Below, one piece after another: positions 34,302 through 42,983 of a stretch of DNA of 47,983 nucleotides. The position numbers and the translations under genes are program-made. The notes beneath the pieces were generated by a model. The model made no database searches. It saw nothing but the letters and a program-made list of their open reading frames with translations, and was not told where the DNA came from. The stretch is from an uncultured Mollicutes bacterium (GTDB lineage Bacteria; Bacillota_I; Bacilli_A; ML615J-28; CAG-313): contig UQBM01000015.1 of assembly GCA_900539265.1 (NCBI GenBank), forward strand, positions 1 to 47,983. Direction: 5' to 3'. Position 1 is the stretch's first letter, and each line of letters begins with the position of its first letter.

Positions 34302-35285
34302 ATGATTGAATTTAAAAATGTTTGTAAAAAGTATTCTAATTTAAAAGCTTTAGATAATATCAATCTTACAATTCCATCATCAAGTATTTTTGGTATTGTG
34401 GGAAAGAGTGGAGCAGGAAAGTCCACTTTGCTTAGGACAATTAATAAACTAGAAAAGATTGATGAAGGTTCTATTATTGTTGATGGTATCGATATTGTTA
34501 CTTTAAATTTAAGACAATTAAGAGAATTTCGAAAAAAAGTTGCTATGATTTTTCAACATTTTTCGTTAATGCAAACCAAAACTATTTATAAAAATATTGC
34601 TTTACCACTTGAATGTAGTGGTTATAAAAAAAGCGAAATTAAAACTAAAGTAGAAGAACTGGCATCTTTAGTTGGTATTAGTGATAAGTTGAATGAGAAA
34701 CCTCGCAATTTATCAGGAGGACAGTGTCAAAGAGTAGCAATTGCTAGAGCACTTACTCTAAATCCAAAAATTTTATTGTGTGATGAGGCTACTTCTGCAC
34801 TCGATCCCAAAACAACTCATGATATTTTAAAACTATTAAAACAGATTAAAGAAAAATATGATATTACTATTATAATGGTTACTCATCAGATGGAAGTGAT
34901 TAAAGAGGTTTGTGATGAGATTGCTATTTTAAATGATGGCATTTTATTAGAGGTTGGTAAAACTGATGAATTATTTATTAGTAATAATGCGTCTTTAAAA
35001 GAGCTAACAAATGAAGAGGAAATCTTACCTAAAAGTGGCATCAATATTAAAATTTATTTTCCCAAAGAATCATCCAATAATGCTTTGATTACAAAAATGG
35101 CAAGGGATTTAAATATTGATTTTTCTATTGTTTGGGGAAAGTTAGAACGCTTTAAAGAAAACACGTTAGGTTCATTAATAATAAATATTGATGATAGTGA
35201 GTTAAAAAAGCAACAAGTGATTGAATATTTACAAAATCGATCCATTCTATTTGATATGATAAAGGGGGATGATGAAAATGCCTAA
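34302..35285 (+). CDS. metN: Methionine ABC transporter ATP-binding protein MetN
   Basis: ATPase of the methionine importer. It has Walker A GKSGAGKST (34-42), the Q-loop in MIFQHFSLM, signature LSGGQCQR, Walker B ILLCDEATSALD and the H-loop His in MVTHQ. The C-terminal ~80 residues (from about 245) form the NIL/ACT-like domain that binds methionine and inhibits transport when the cell is replete. Length 327 aa. AGGAGG precedes the ATG. It overlaps metI by 8 nt and lies under a Met T-box. Confidence 0.96.
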   Translation: MIEFKNVCKKYSNLKALDNINLTIPSSSIFGIVGKSGAGKSTLLRTINKLEKIDEGSIIVDGIDIVTLNLRQLREFRKKVAMIFQHFSLMQTKTIYKNIALPLECSGYKKSEIKTKVEELASLVGISDKLNEKPRNLSGGQCQRVAIARALTLNPKILLCDEATSALDPKTTHDILKLLKQIKEKYDITIIMVTHQMEVIKEVCDEIAILNDGILLEVGKTDELFISNNASLKELTNEEEILPKSGINIKIYFPKESSNNALITKMARDLNIDFSIVWGKLERFKENTLGSLIINIDDSELKKQQVIEYLQNRSILFDMIKGDDENA

Positions 35286-35958
35286 GATAACTTTGCAAAA
35301 ATATTTAGAAGAATATGTATTAAAAATAACCCTAGAAACACTTTATATGGTTGGTATTAGTGCTATTATTGCAACTATTATTGCCATTGTTTTTGGAAGT
35401 GTTTTATATAATCTTAGAAAAAGTTCTAATAGGACTTGTCAGGTTATTTATAAAATTTTAGATGTTTTAGTTAATATTTTTAGAAGTCTTCCTTTTTTAA
35501 TTTTAATATTTTGGTTAATTCCTTTTACAAGATCAATAATGAAAGTTTTTACTGGTGTTTCTAAATTTACTGGTAATACTGCGGCCATTGTCCCACTTAC
35601 AATAGCTGCTATTCCTTTTTTCACTAAAATTATTGAAAATGCTTTAGTGGAAGTAGATGATGATGTTATTGAAGCTGCAACATCACTTGGACTTAATAGA
35701 TTTCAGATTATTAGAAAAGTGGTTATTAAAGAAGCCCTTCCTGCCATTGTTTCGGGTATAACCCTTGGGCTAATTACTTTAGTTGGTTATAGTGCAATGG
35801 CAGGAGCTGTTGGTGCTGGTGGTATTGGTAATTTTGCTATTATCTATGGTCAGCAAAATTATGATATTAATGCCATTGTTTATTCTGTTGTTACCGCAAT
35901 TTTTTTAGTTGAAGCCATTCAACTAATAGGTAATTTAATTTATAAATTAGTAAAATAG
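35278..35958 (+). CDS. metI: Methionine ABC transporter permease MetI
   Basis: Membrane subunit of the importer, with five hydrophobic segments and the MetI-type EAA loop EAATSLGLNRFQIIRKVVIKEALP. It ends GAVGAGGIGNFAIIYGQQNYD, which is near-invariant in MetI. I place the start at 35278 because AAAGGGGG (35261-35268) lies 9 nt ahead; ATG codons at 35269 and 35272 are too close to the ribosome site. It overlaps metN and is followed 15 bp later by metQ. Confidence 0.95.
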   Translation: MPKITLQKYLEEYVLKITLETLYMVGISAIIATIIAIVFGSVLYNLRKSSNRTCQVIYKILDVLVNIFRSLPFLILIFWLIPFTRSIMKVFTGVSKFTGNTAAIVPLTIAAIPFFTKIIENALVEVDDDVIEAATSLGLNRFQIIRKVVIKEALPAIVSGITLGLITLVGYSAMAGAVGAGGIGNFAIIYGQQNYDINAIVYSVVTAIFLVEAIQLIGNLIYKLVK

Positions 35959-35973
35959 AAAGGATGAAAAATT

Positions 35974-36786
35974 ATGAAAAAATTATTAGTTTTATTTTTA
36001 TGTTTAGTTAGTTTTTTATGTGTACTTTCATCTTGTAAAAAGGATGCAAATACAATTACTATTGGAACGATGTATCAACCAGGAGAGCCTATTTTAAAGT
36101 TTGTTAAAGACAAGTTTGAAAAAAAAGGTTATCAATTAAAAATTCAACTTTTTAATAATTTCAGCCTTCCTAATGATGCATTAGCAGAAAAATCAATTGA
36201 TGCTAACTTATTTCAACATCAACCCTTTTTAGATAATTATAATAAAGCTCAAAATCAAGATTTGAAAGCTGTCTTAGCATATTATGATTGTGTTTATGGC
36301 GGATATACCAAAAAACAAATTACAAGTGTTGATGATATACCCAATGGTTCTAAAATAACCATTGCCTCTGATGCTTCTAATTTAAGTCGATGCCTATATA
36401 TTTTACAAGCAACAGGATTAATTACTTTAGAAGAAAATATTGAAACAGCGATGATTGAAAATATCATCAGCAATCCTAAAAATTTACAAATTGTACCAGT
36501 CTCAGCTGAACTAATTGCCCAAACATTAGATGATGAGGATACATATTTAGGAATTGTCAATGCTACTTATGCGATTGCGGCAGGATTAACTGATAAACAG
36601 TTAATCTGTCAAGAAGCTGATCCTAATCATATTAATGCTAATATTTTAGCGGTTAGAAGTGAAGATGTCAATAAACAATGGGTTACAGATTTAATTGAAG
36701 TTTTAACGGATGAAGAAACTATTAAATTTATTAATGATACTTTTAAGGGTACAATTGTCCCCTACTGTCAAAAAGTAAATAATTAA
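35974..36786 (+). CDS. metQ: Methionine-binding lipoprotein MetQ (NlpA family)
   Basis: Substrate-binding lipoprotein of the importer. The signal peptide ends in LSSC (Cys21), a substrate for the Lgt encoded at 13800. The mature part follows the NlpA pattern: TITIGTMYQPGEPILKFVKD, FNNFSLPNDALAEKSIDANL, FQHQPFLDNYN, and TYLGIVNATYAIAAGL. Length 270 aa. GAAAGG precedes the ATG. It is the last gene of the T-box operon, though no clear terminator follows before the next gene. Confidence 0.95.
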   Translation: MKKLLVLFLCLVSFLCVLSSCKKDANTITIGTMYQPGEPILKFVKDKFEKKGYQLKIQLFNNFSLPNDALAEKSIDANLFQHQPFLDNYNKAQNQDLKAVLAYYDCVYGGYTKKQITSVDDIPNGSKITIASDASNLSRCLYILQATGLITLEENIETAMIENIISNPKNLQIVPVSAELIAQTLDDEDTYLGIVNATYAIAAGLTDKQLICQEADPNHINANILAVRSEDVNKQWVTDLIEVLTDEETIKFINDTFKGTIVPYCQKVNN

Positions 36787-36849
36787 AATAAAAAAGGATC
36801 AAAGTAGTTTTAGATATAGTATTGAATTAAAAATGAGTAAGAGGTAAAT

Positions 36850-37797
36850 ATGAGAAAAAATCAAACAATTGGTTCTATTATGTTATTAATAACATCAATT
36901 ATTTGGGGTTGTGCTTTTGTTGCACAAAAGGTCGGTATGGATTACATTGGCCCTTTTTCCTTTTGTGGATTTAGATTTTTGTTTTCTGCTTTCTTTCTTA
37001 TCATTATTACAATTTGTCGCGATTTAATTTTTTATAAAAAATTAACTTTGTTTAAGATGGAAAGACAAAAGCGAAATAAAATCTTTTTAGGGGGAATTCT
37101 TTGTGGAATTTCGCTTGCTATTGCTAGCAATTTGCAACAATATTCAATACAAGAAACAACGGCTGGTAAAGCGGGATTTATCACTGCCTTATATATTGTA
37201 TTAGTACCAATTTTAGGAATTTTTATTAAAAAGAAAGTTAAAATAGTTGAATGGATTAGTGTTTTTATTGCTTTTATAAGTTTAATTTTGTTATGCTTTC
37301 AAAAAGGAGAGTTAGGTGGAATTTTTTCAATTCATAGTTATGATGTAGGACTTTTAGTTTGTGCGATATTCTTTAGTATTCAAATTTTATTAATCGATTA
37401 TTTTGCGAAAGATAATGATTGTCTAATGATGTCGACAATTCAATTTATTGTTTGTGCTATCGTATCTTGTTTATTAATGATTATTTTTGAAAAACCTCAA
37501 GTAGATCAAGTAAAAAATGCAATGATACCACTTTTATATGCGGGAATTGCATCAGGTGGTATTGCTTATACTCTTCAATTTATTGGGCAAAAATACACAA
37601 GGCCTATTGTTGCTTCTATTATAATGAGTTTAGAATCGGTAGTATCGTTACTAGCAGGGATGATCATCATCAATGAGTCATTAACCTCAAGGGAGTTATG
37701 GGGTTGTGCATTAATGTTTATGGCGATTATAATTTCTCAAATTCCTTTTGATAAATTCAATAAAAAACCAAAGGTCAATCATAAATCAAGTATTTAA
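36850..37797 (+). CDS. DMT superfamily (EamA) transporter
   Basis: Ten-segment drug/metabolite transporter built from two EamA repeats. The first starts with SIMLLITSIIWGCAFVAQKV and GPFSFCGFRFLFSA; the second has the typical end ASIIMSLESVVSLLAGMIII. Length 315 aa, which is usual. Substrate unknown. AAGAGG precedes the ATG, 63 bp after metQ with no terminator seen between, so read-through from the T-box operon is possible and amino acid export or import would fit, but this is a guess. Confidence 0.88.
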   Translation: MRKNQTIGSIMLLITSIIWGCAFVAQKVGMDYIGPFSFCGFRFLFSAFFLIIITICRDLIFYKKLTLFKMERQKRNKIFLGGILCGISLAIASNLQQYSIQETTAGKAGFITALYIVLVPILGIFIKKKVKIVEWISVFIAFISLILLCFQKGELGGIFSIHSYDVGLLVCAIFFSIQILLIDYFAKDNDCLMMSTIQFIVCAIVSCLLMIIFEKPQVDQVKNAMIPLLYAGIASGGIAYTLQFIGQKYTRPIVASIIMSLESVVSLLAGMIIINESLTSRELWGCALMFMAIIISQIPFDKFNKKPKVNHKSSI

Positions 37798-37822
37798 AAC
37801 TAAATACTTGATTTTCTTTTTT
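37783..37822 (+). terminator. Terminator after the DMT transporter gene
   Basis: A perfect 13-bp stem (37783-37795 with 37802-37814) is followed by a T-run. Its left arm includes the last codons of the gene. Confidence 0.85.
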
Positions 37823-37899
37823 AAAAAAATATAATATTAAAAATAAAAATGCACTTTTTGGTGTTATGTATAGTGTAAAGAGGAAGGAAATATATTTCT

Positions 37900-38406
37900 A
37901 TGCTACAAATTACAGAAGAACTAGTCAAAAAACTACAAAATAAGGACGAAGAAGCATTTCAAAAAATTTATAATGCCTATGTTAAACTTATCTATCATAT
38001 TGCTTATTCCTATACTTACAATAAAGAAGATGCTGAAGACATTGTAAGTGAGGTTTTTATGAAAGTTATGCATTCCATTCATTCCTATCAAGAAAAGGGT
38101 AAATTCAAAGAGTGGATTAGTATGATTACAAGAAATGTGTCTTTAAATTTTGTAACCCGGGATAAAAATAAAGATACATTAAAAGATGATGAACTAATCC
38201 AAAGAAAAACATGTAATAATGCTTCTAATAATGAGATGATTATGATGTTTGAGGAGTTTCTTGATAAAGATACAACGAGTATTATGATATTAAGATTTAT
38301 ATATAATTATAAATTTAAAGATATTGCCATAATTTTAAATATGACAATTGGTAAAGTTCAAAGTTTGTATTATGATGGACTAGATAAACTTAGAAAGGTG
38401 TATTAA
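37900..38406 (+). CDS. ECF-type RNA polymerase sigma factor
   Basis: A 168-aa two-domain sigma factor. Region 2 spans ~8-75 (DEEAFQKIYNAYVKLIYHIAYSY, NKEDAEDIVSEVFMKVMHSI, FKEWISMITRN) and region 4 is at ~120-168 (ILRFIYNYKFKDIAIILNMTIGKVQSLYYDGLDKLRKVY). Region 3 is absent, as in ECF factors. It lies directly before, and 1 bp from, a membrane protein gene with an RsgI-like domain, which would be its anti-sigma factor. The upstream 85 bp contain TATAGT and AGAGGAAGGA but no clear self-type promoter. Confidence 0.9.
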   Translation: MLQITEELVKKLQNKDEEAFQKIYNAYVKLIYHIAYSYTYNKEDAEDIVSEVFMKVMHSIHSYQEKGKFKEWISMITRNVSLNFVTRDKNKDTLKDDELIQRKTCNNASNNEMIMMFEEFLDKDTTSIMILRFIYNYKFKDIAIILNMTIGKVQSLYYDGLDKLRKVY

Positions 38407-38407
38407 A

Positions 38408-39796
38408 ATGTCAAAATTGGAAAAGAAATTAAAAAAAGATATGAGAAAAAAAATGCTAGATACCAATCCTAGCAATGAATTATATGAAAAGGTGAAAAAA
38501 GAATTGAATATGAATGAAAAGCAAAGTCATTATCAAATAAATAAATCCTATAAAAGATGGATTCCAATTTTTGCTACTTCAATTTGTATTTTACTTGCTG
38601 TTGTAATAGGAGTGATTGCCCTCAATAACAAGAAAGTAAATGCCAAAGAATATAATGCTATTGTACAAGTGGATGTGAATCCAAGTATTCAAATGGTAGT
38701 AGATGAGAAAAATAAAGTTTTATCAATAACGGGATTAAATGATGAAGGTAAGATGATAATTTATGGTGAAGTAATAGTTGGTAAAAATTTAGATGAAGCG
38801 CTAGAAATGATTGTAAAAATTGAAACAGATTTAGGCTATCTTGTAGAAGGTAGTGATGATAATAAAGTAACATTAACGGTTAGTGCTAACACAGAAGAAA
38901 TTACGAATAAAATAGAAGAATTCTCTCGAAATACTTTAAATAAGGTTTTAGAAGAAACAGGAATGGTAGCAACAATTGAAACAGCTAAAGGATATGCCGA
39001 GGAGGAATTAAAACTTCTTGCTAAAGAGTTAGATCCAACCCTAACTGAAGAAGAAATAAATAATTTTGATTATAATGACTATGTTAATGTTGTTAAATTA
39101 TATCATTTAGAAGTAGCGGATTTAGCAAGTGTTAAACTCGAGGAAATGTATAATGAATTTAAAAATCATCAAATTTCAATTACTGAAAAAGAAGCTGTTA
39201 AAAATGCTATTAATAATTTAGATATAATTTATCAAACTTTGATTAGTGCTTATGAAATTGCCTATGGGGTATTGGATCAGGCTTATGAAAGTATGCAAGA
39301 TGGTTATTATAGCAAGTTTATTGATCCAAATTCAGATTATCAAAAGGCTTGGTTAGAATTAGCAGAATTAAAACAAGCCTATCTTGATCAAAGAGTTGTG
39401 GTTGCTAATTTAACCGAGGAGGAAACAGATGAAAAGATATTTCAAGAAGTACAAAAACTTGAAAGTTTAAAAAGTAAATATGAGGCTAAACTTGCTTTCT
39501 TAGAAAGTATTGAAAAGGCAAGTACTACGGTATATGAAACGTTAGTAGCAACTTTTGAAACTTCACTTGAAACAATGAAGAGAATTGAAGAAAAATTACC
39601 TGATTCTATTCAAACTATTACTTTTGAAGCTTTAATGGATACTGAAAAGAAATTGAATGAATTTAAACAAGAGGTATGTAATAATTTTGAGACCAAATAT
39701 CAAGAAGCAATTGACAATGCAAAAGAAACATTACAAGCACGCAAAGAGGCGTTAAAAGATTCACTTCATAGTAACGATAGTAATTCGTACGAATAA
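38408..39796 (+). CDS. RsgI-like transmembrane anti-sigma factor with long coiled-coil exterior
   Basis: A cytosolic N-terminal part of about 50 residues, basic and helical, leads to one membrane segment (~51-72). Outside, residues ~80-190 match the RsgI periplasmic domain: EYNAIVQVDVNPSIQMVVDE, then VLSITGLNDEGK and a helix-rich continuation with GKNLDEAL. The Asn91-Pro92 bond in VDVNPSI is where RsgI proteins cut themselves. The rest (~250-462) is predicted coiled coil, rich in Glu and Lys. The partner here is an ECF sigma factor, not SigI, and the N-terminus does not look like the usual RsgI-N domain. Length 462 aa. AGAAAGGTG precedes the ATG. Confidence 0.78.
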   Translation: MSKLEKKLKKDMRKKMLDTNPSNELYEKVKKELNMNEKQSHYQINKSYKRWIPIFATSICILLAVVIGVIALNNKKVNAKEYNAIVQVDVNPSIQMVVDEKNKVLSITGLNDEGKMIIYGEVIVGKNLDEALEMIVKIETDLGYLVEGSDDNKVTLTVSANTEEITNKIEEFSRNTLNKVLEETGMVATIETAKGYAEEELKLLAKELDPTLTEEEINNFDYNDYVNVVKLYHLEVADLASVKLEEMYNEFKNHQISITEKEAVKNAINNLDIIYQTLISAYEIAYGVLDQAYESMQDGYYSKFIDPNSDYQKAWLELAELKQAYLDQRVVVANLTEEETDEKIFQEVQKLESLKSKYEAKLAFLESIEKASTTVYETLVATFETSLETMKRIEEKLPDSIQTITFEALMDTEKKLNEFKQEVCNNFETKYQEAIDNAKETLQARKEALKDSLHSNDSNSYE

Positions 39797-39812
39797 AGGA
39801 TTATATTTGTCT

Positions 39813-39853
39813 AAAGTTAACTATTTAAAAATGAATAGTTAACTTTTTTATAA
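39813..39853 (+). terminator. Terminator after the RsgI-like gene
   Basis: AAAGTTAACTATT (39813-39825) pairs perfectly with its complement at 39834-39846, followed by T6. Confidence 0.85.
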
Positions 39854-39887
39854 TTATATAAGAAATAAATTAGAATGAAAAGGTGAT

Positions 39888-40287
39888 ATGTATGAAGAAA
39901 GTAAAAAAAGGTATAGGTATTTATTAAAATCAAAGACTAAAAAAGAAGCTTATTTAACATATGATGGCAAGTTCAAATTGTAATGTTATATGATAATAAA
40001 TATGAAGAAATAGATGTTGGTTATTTTAATGGAACAGAAGAAAAAGAAAATTTAGGAATTATTGAGGAACTACAATTCATATTGGGAATACGAGAAGTAG
40101 TTATGTAATATCTAGAAGACCTACTAATATTAGACAAGACTATTATTGGATTAGTAGTGATAAGAATATAGTAACCATTAGTATTTAGGATCTAGTAATT
40201 GAAAAATCAAAAGGTATGGTTACTATTACTTGTAAAAATAAATATAATGAAAATTATGTGGGAAGTATAACTTTAACAAGAATATAG
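39888..40287 (+). pseudogene. Decayed gene with an Ig-like (BIG2) domain
   Basis: A short frame opens at 39888 and stops after 31 codons. Further frames continue the protein: 40069 onward reads TTIHIGNTR, DYYWISSDKNIVTIS, a TAG, then KGMVTITCKNKYNENYVGSI to a stop at 40285-40287. This lines up with the Ig-like repeats of the 21543 metallopeptidase (GTTI..GYTR...DYYWYS.D). Several stops and frame changes show it is dead. It follows AAGGTG, an old ribosome site. Confidence 0.65.
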
Positions 40288-40300
40288 ATGAGAGTACTTT

Positions 40301-40537
40301 ATGAAATTTAAAAAGAGATTTGAAATGAAAAAAGATTATGCAATTTGAGGTCAATTTTTAGAGGCAGATTTAATTGTAATAGTTATCTTCAATTTTTCTC
40401 TATTGTTTTAAATAAAGGATAGTCGTACTAAAGTATTTGTTATAATATCAGGTCTCCTTCTTATTACTTTGGGTATTTTTATAATTGTTTTCAGTGTTAT
40501 ATTTAGCATAATTCAAAAAGATTTAATAAAAATATGA
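40301..40537 (+). pseudogene. Decayed small membrane protein gene
   Basis: One frame from the ATG at 40301 runs through a TGA (40346-40348) and a TAA (40409-40411) to a TGA at 40535-40537. Between the stops it reads LIVIVIFNFSLLF and then VFVIISGLLLITLGIFIIV, two likely membrane segments. TGA is a working stop in other genes here, so recoding is unlikely. Confidence 0.5.
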
Positions 40538-40604
40538 TAGAAAAGATAAAAACGACAAATAATATAAAAGATAGAAAGGATTTAAAGTTATGTTATAGTA
40601 TGAT

Positions 40605-40630
40605 GATACTAGAAATTAGTATCCTTTTTC
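40605..40630 (+). terminator. Possible terminator
   Basis: GATACTA (40605-40611) pairs with TAGTATC (40617-40623), followed by a short T-run. It ends the stretch of remnants. The rest of 40538-40700 shows nothing else I can support. Confidence 0.45.
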
Positions 40631-40704
40631 CATTTAAATAATAAAAAATTTCATTCTTTTTGTGCTTTCTAGTTATGAATTTATGTATTCTATTTGATTT
40701 TCTA

Positions 40705-40779
40705 TTGTAAAAAAACTTAAAAAATGTTAAAATATTTAAGTAATATGGATTACAATGCAAAATTAATAATGCAATGTAA
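40705..40779 (+). promoter_or_regulatory. Promoter and leader inverted repeat of the ABC operon
   Basis: TTGTAA (40705-40710), 17 bp, TAAAAT (40728-40733) with TG one base ahead. In the leader, TTACAATGCA (40750-40759) and TGCAATGTAA (40770-40779) form an inverted repeat with one mismatch, just before GAGG (40781-40784). It could be an operator or an RNA hairpin next to the ribosome site. Confidence 0.5.
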
Positions 40780-40790
40780 AGAGGTAGATT

Positions 40791-42977
40791 ATGACAAATA
40801 CTAGTAGTGAAAATACTAATATATCAAATTTAGCAATTCATAAAATAGAAAATAATAATAATCAAAAAAAAATAAAGTTTATACCACTTTTATTTGAAAG
40901 GATATTGCCAATACTATTTATTATTATTTTTGCAATTAGACTTTTTAGTTATACGACACAAATCGATCGCTATATTGGTCTTGATTCATCACCAATTTCT
41001 AAAACAAAAACAATTTTAGCCCTTATGGCTATTTGGTTACAATATACGGGAATATTGATTACTATTTTAAGAGCTTTTTTCCATTTCAAAACAGTGATTA
41101 ATTTAGCAAGAATGATAACTTTACCAATTTATCTTTTAAATTTATTGATGTTATCATCAATAATGATATTATTTGTTGGTAACAATAATACTAGTGTATT
41201 GTTAGTGTGTTATCTTTTAGAAAGTATGTTAGGAATAATACTTAGTATATATTATATTCTTCATGATAGGAAGATGAAAACGAATGTTAAGGAAGTATTG
41301 ATGACATTTGGAATTTTACTTCTAATGATGATTGCATCCCTACCATCCTATTTTGTCCAATTTGCTTTTGGGTATGGTAAAGATACAATTGTTGTCAAAG
41401 ACATTAGTTTTTATCATCGTATATTGATATATATTGGTATTATCGTTCCCTTTATTTTATATTTTGCTTTAAGAAATAAAACCGAAGAAGTTATTCGTTT
41501 TTCTTTAATATATATATCGGTTGCTACAATGGTAGGCTTTATTGTAAATTATGATTATACTAATTTTTCTCAACCTTGGACATGGCCATTTCATTTGTGT
41601 AATACTGCAATGTTTATTATTCCGCTATGCTTAATTTTTAAATTTAAACGATTATTTTATTTTACATATTTTATTAATGTTTTTGGCGCTTTAATAGCAA
41701 TGCTTATGCCAAACTATGACGATGGTACTAACATTTTAAGTATGAGAATTTTTAATTTTTGGTTTAATCATTGGATTGCTTTCTTTATGCCATTATTAAT
41801 CGTTGCATTAAAACAATTTAAAAGGCCTAAAATTAAAGAATTTTATTGGTCAATGATTTGGTTTTTAGGATATTTTGTTCTAGCATTATTTTTAAATGTT
41901 TATTTTACTGCTAATGGTCATGAAACAGATTTCTTCTTTATTAATAGTAATTTCGTTGCTGATAAACTAGGAGAATGGGCCGAGAAACTATTTAATATTT
42001 CCGCAACTATTACCATTGGAAATAAGGTTTTAACCTTTCATCCTGTATATCAAATTCTTTTCTTTGCGACTTATGTTGCTTTAGGTCTTGCAATTTGGTT
42101 TGTATATGCAGAATTCTTTAGGATAGCAGATAGCCATTATGAACTCCATGTAAAATTAAAGAAAATTAAACAAGATGAAATTGCTAGAAAATCAGTACCT
42201 AGTAAAGTAAGAAAGGAAGAATTTATGAGGGAGCAACAAACAAGACTAGCTAAACTGCAATTGATTCATTTTTCTAAAAAATATGCTACAAGTAAAGTTT
42301 ATGCGGTAGAAGATGCCAATTTAGAGGTAAATCAAGGTGAAATTTTTGGCTTTTTAGGACCAAATGGAGCAGGAAAATCAACAATTATTAAAAGTATTGT
42401 AGGAATACAACCAATCACAGAAGGGAATATTGAAATTTGTGGATATGATGTGAGTAAAAATTCTGTAGAAGCAAAATATAATATTGGCTATGTGCCAGAT
42501 CATTATGCTTTGTATGAAAAATTAACAGGAAGGGAATATATTAATTATATTGCGGATATCTATGAGGTATCTCAAGAAGAAAGAAATACTCGTATCGAAA
42601 AATATATTAAAATTTTTGAACTGGAGGCATCAATTGATAGTAAAATTAGAACTTATTCGCATGGAATGAAACAAAAGATTACGATTATGTCTGCTCTTGT
42701 TCACAATCCTAAAGTTTGGATTTTAGACGAACCACTAACAGGGCTCGATCCAAATAGCATATATCAAGTAAAAGAGTGTATGAAGCAACATGCTGCTGAA
42801 GGAAATATTGTTTTCTTTAGTTCCCATTTAATTGATATTGTAGAAAAACTATGTGGTCGGATTGCTATTATTAAAAAAGGTCATATCAAATGTATAAAAA
42901 GTGTTGATGAAATAGAAGCATCAGGTATTTCATTAGAACAATTCTATTTAAATACAATTGAAAATGATGAGGATTAG
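40791..42977 (+). CDS. TMEM164/YwaF-like membrane domain fused to an ABC ATPase
   Basis: A 728-aa fusion. Residues ~30-440 hold about twelve membrane segments. The later part resembles the YwaF/TMEM164 family: WPFHLCNTAMFIIP (His268, Cys270), FGALIAMLMP and FWFNHWIAFF (His327). A basic linker (~445-485) leads to a complete ABC ATPase: Walker A GPNGAGKST (523-531), signature SHGMKQK (623-629), Walker B VWILDEPLTGLDP and the H-loop FSSHL (His679). Human TMEM164 is reported to be an acyltransferase using a Cys in this region, with a His about 58 residues later; here the distance is 57. The next gene, 6 bp on, is an ABC permease. Lipid handling is an inference. Confidence 0.8.
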   Translation: MTNTSSENTNISNLAIHKIENNNNQKKIKFIPLLFERILPILFIIIFAIRLFSYTTQIDRYIGLDSSPISKTKTILALMAIWLQYTGILITILRAFFHFKTVINLARMITLPIYLLNLLMLSSIMILFVGNNNTSVLLVCYLLESMLGIILSIYYILHDRKMKTNVKEVLMTFGILLLMMIASLPSYFVQFAFGYGKDTIVVKDISFYHRILIYIGIIVPFILYFALRNKTEEVIRFSLIYISVATMVGFIVNYDYTNFSQPWTWPFHLCNTAMFIIPLCLIFKFKRLFYFTYFINVFGALIAMLMPNYDDGTNILSMRIFNFWFNHWIAFFMPLLIVALKQFKRPKIKEFYWSMIWFLGYFVLALFLNVYFTANGHETDFFFINSNFVADKLGEWAEKLFNISATITIGNKVLTFHPVYQILFFATYVALGLAIWFVYAEFFRIADSHYELHVKLKKIKQDEIARKSVPSKVRKEEFMREQQTRLAKLQLIHFSKKYATSKVYAVEDANLEVNQGEIFGFLGPNGAGKSTIIKSIVGIQPITEGNIEICGYDVSKNSVEAKYNIGYVPDHYALYEKLTGREYINYIADIYEVSQEERNTRIEKYIKIFELEASIDSKIRTYSHGMKQKITIMSALVHNPKVWILDEPLTGLDPNSIYQVKECMKQHAAEGNIVFFSSHLIDIVEKLCGRIAIIKKGHIKCIKSVDEIEASGISLEQFYLNTIENDED

Positions 42978-42983
42978 TAGAAT

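Noticed and set aside
40301..40537. TGA read as tryptophan
   Set aside because: TGA ends several firm genes (rlmN, rpe, thiN, hemolysin III), and the same frame also has a TAA, so decay is the better reading.
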